DNA of 7,088 bases from Auritidibacter sp. Marseille-P8566 (GTDB lineage Bacteria; Bacteroidota; Bacteroidia; Flavobacteriales; Flavobacteriaceae). Both the position numbers and the translations under genes were made by a program. The stretch is taken from assembly GCA_943325595.2 (NCBI GenBank), contig CALPQA020000092.1, forward strand, positions 1 through 7,088. The letters run 5' to 3'. The notes beneath the pieces are model-generated. The model saw only the letters and a list, made by a program, of their open reading frames with translations. It ran no database searches and was not told where the DNA came from. Numbering within the stretch: position 1 is the first letter of the stretch; each line of letters opens with the position of its first letter. Positions 6,897 to 7,088 of this stretch are shown in pieces.

Positions 6897-6920
6897 AAAA
6901 GCATCCTATTGGATGCTTTT
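6897..6920. terminator. Bidirectional intrinsic terminator between apbE and the edge gene
   Basis: A perfect 10-bp stem, AAAAGCATCC (6897-6906) with GGATGCTTTT (6911-6920), has a TATT loop. It lies 18 bases after the apbE stop and 23 bases after the stop of the minus-strand edge gene. The T tract is four bases rightward and six leftward (A6 at 6895-6900), so it may work better for the minus-strand gene. Confidence 0.85.
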
Positions 6921-6943
6921 AAAATTTTATTAGGATAGAAATA

Positions 6944-7088
6944 CTATTTATTTAGTACGACTTTATAATTAGAAGTTCCATTCTCATTAGTGATAGAAAC
7001 AATGTAAAGTCCATTTACTAAATTTGATAAGTCTACTCTTTTAGTAGTTCCAGCAGAATCTTGAGTTACTTTTTCATTGTAAACTACC
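6944..7088 (-). CDS. C-terminal end of a T9SS-sorted secreted protein, N-terminus beyond window
   Basis: Only the last 47 codons and the TAG stop (6944-6946) are inside the window; the open frame continues to the edge. The peptide begins VVYNEKVTQDSAGTTKRVDL and contains LSNLVNGLYIVSITNENG then a terminal NYKVVLNK. This is the typical end of a type A T9SS C-terminal sorting domain: a beta strand, the (D/N)LSxLxxGLYIVxI motif, and a final basic K-VLNK strand. The parent protein is therefore probably secreted or cell-surface anchored through the type IX system. Its catalytic or adhesive domain lies outside the window, so the function is unknown. It is convergent with apbE and shares the hairpin at 6897-6920. 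Confidence 0.85.
   Translation of the reverse strand, partial: VVYNEKVTQDSAGTTKRVDLSNLVNGLYIVSITNENGTSNYKVVLNK

Overview
The window looks like an ordinary chromosomal segment of a member of the Bacteroidota, most likely Flavobacteriaceae. The evidence is AT-rich DNA, two proteins with type IX secretion (T9SS) C-terminal sorting domains, a Rho factor with a long Asn-rich insertion, promoter-like TAnnTTTG motifs instead of a TATAAT box, and no Shine-Dalgarno sequence before any of the starts that can be seen. The genus (Flavobacterium-like) is inferred from remembered protein similarity.

Layout, left to right. (1) Positions 1-389, minus strand: a DUF4293 four-helix membrane protein, cut at its C-terminus by the window edge. 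(2) Positions 572-2392, plus strand: rho, divergent from DUF4293 across a 182-base intergenic region. (3) A bidirectional terminator at 2419-2448 separates rho from a convergent gene. (4) Positions 2463-3542, minus strand: a secreted endonuclease I family nuclease with signal peptide and T9SS tail. (5) Positions 3707-4921, minus strand: an RsmB-type rRNA m5C methyltransferase with its own terminator at 3656-3685; its start is best placed 39 bases inside the longest open frame. (6) Positions 5123-5809 and 5841-6878, plus strand: an exported TPR-repeat protein and an ApbE-type FAD:protein FMN transferase, 31 bases apart and probably co-transcribed. (7) A terminator at 6897-6920, then the last 47 codons of another T9SS-sorted protein on the minus strand, running off the right edge.

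The genes do not form one pathway. Rho and the rRNA methyltransferase are core RNA functions, the nuclease and the edge gene are exported by T9SS, and the TPR/ApbE pair acts in or across the cell envelope. I see no mobile element, CRISPR array, tRNA, rRNA, toxin-antitoxin or defence locus, and no evidence of an undescribed system. The most notable feature is the alternating Asn-x tract inside Rho's disordered insertion.
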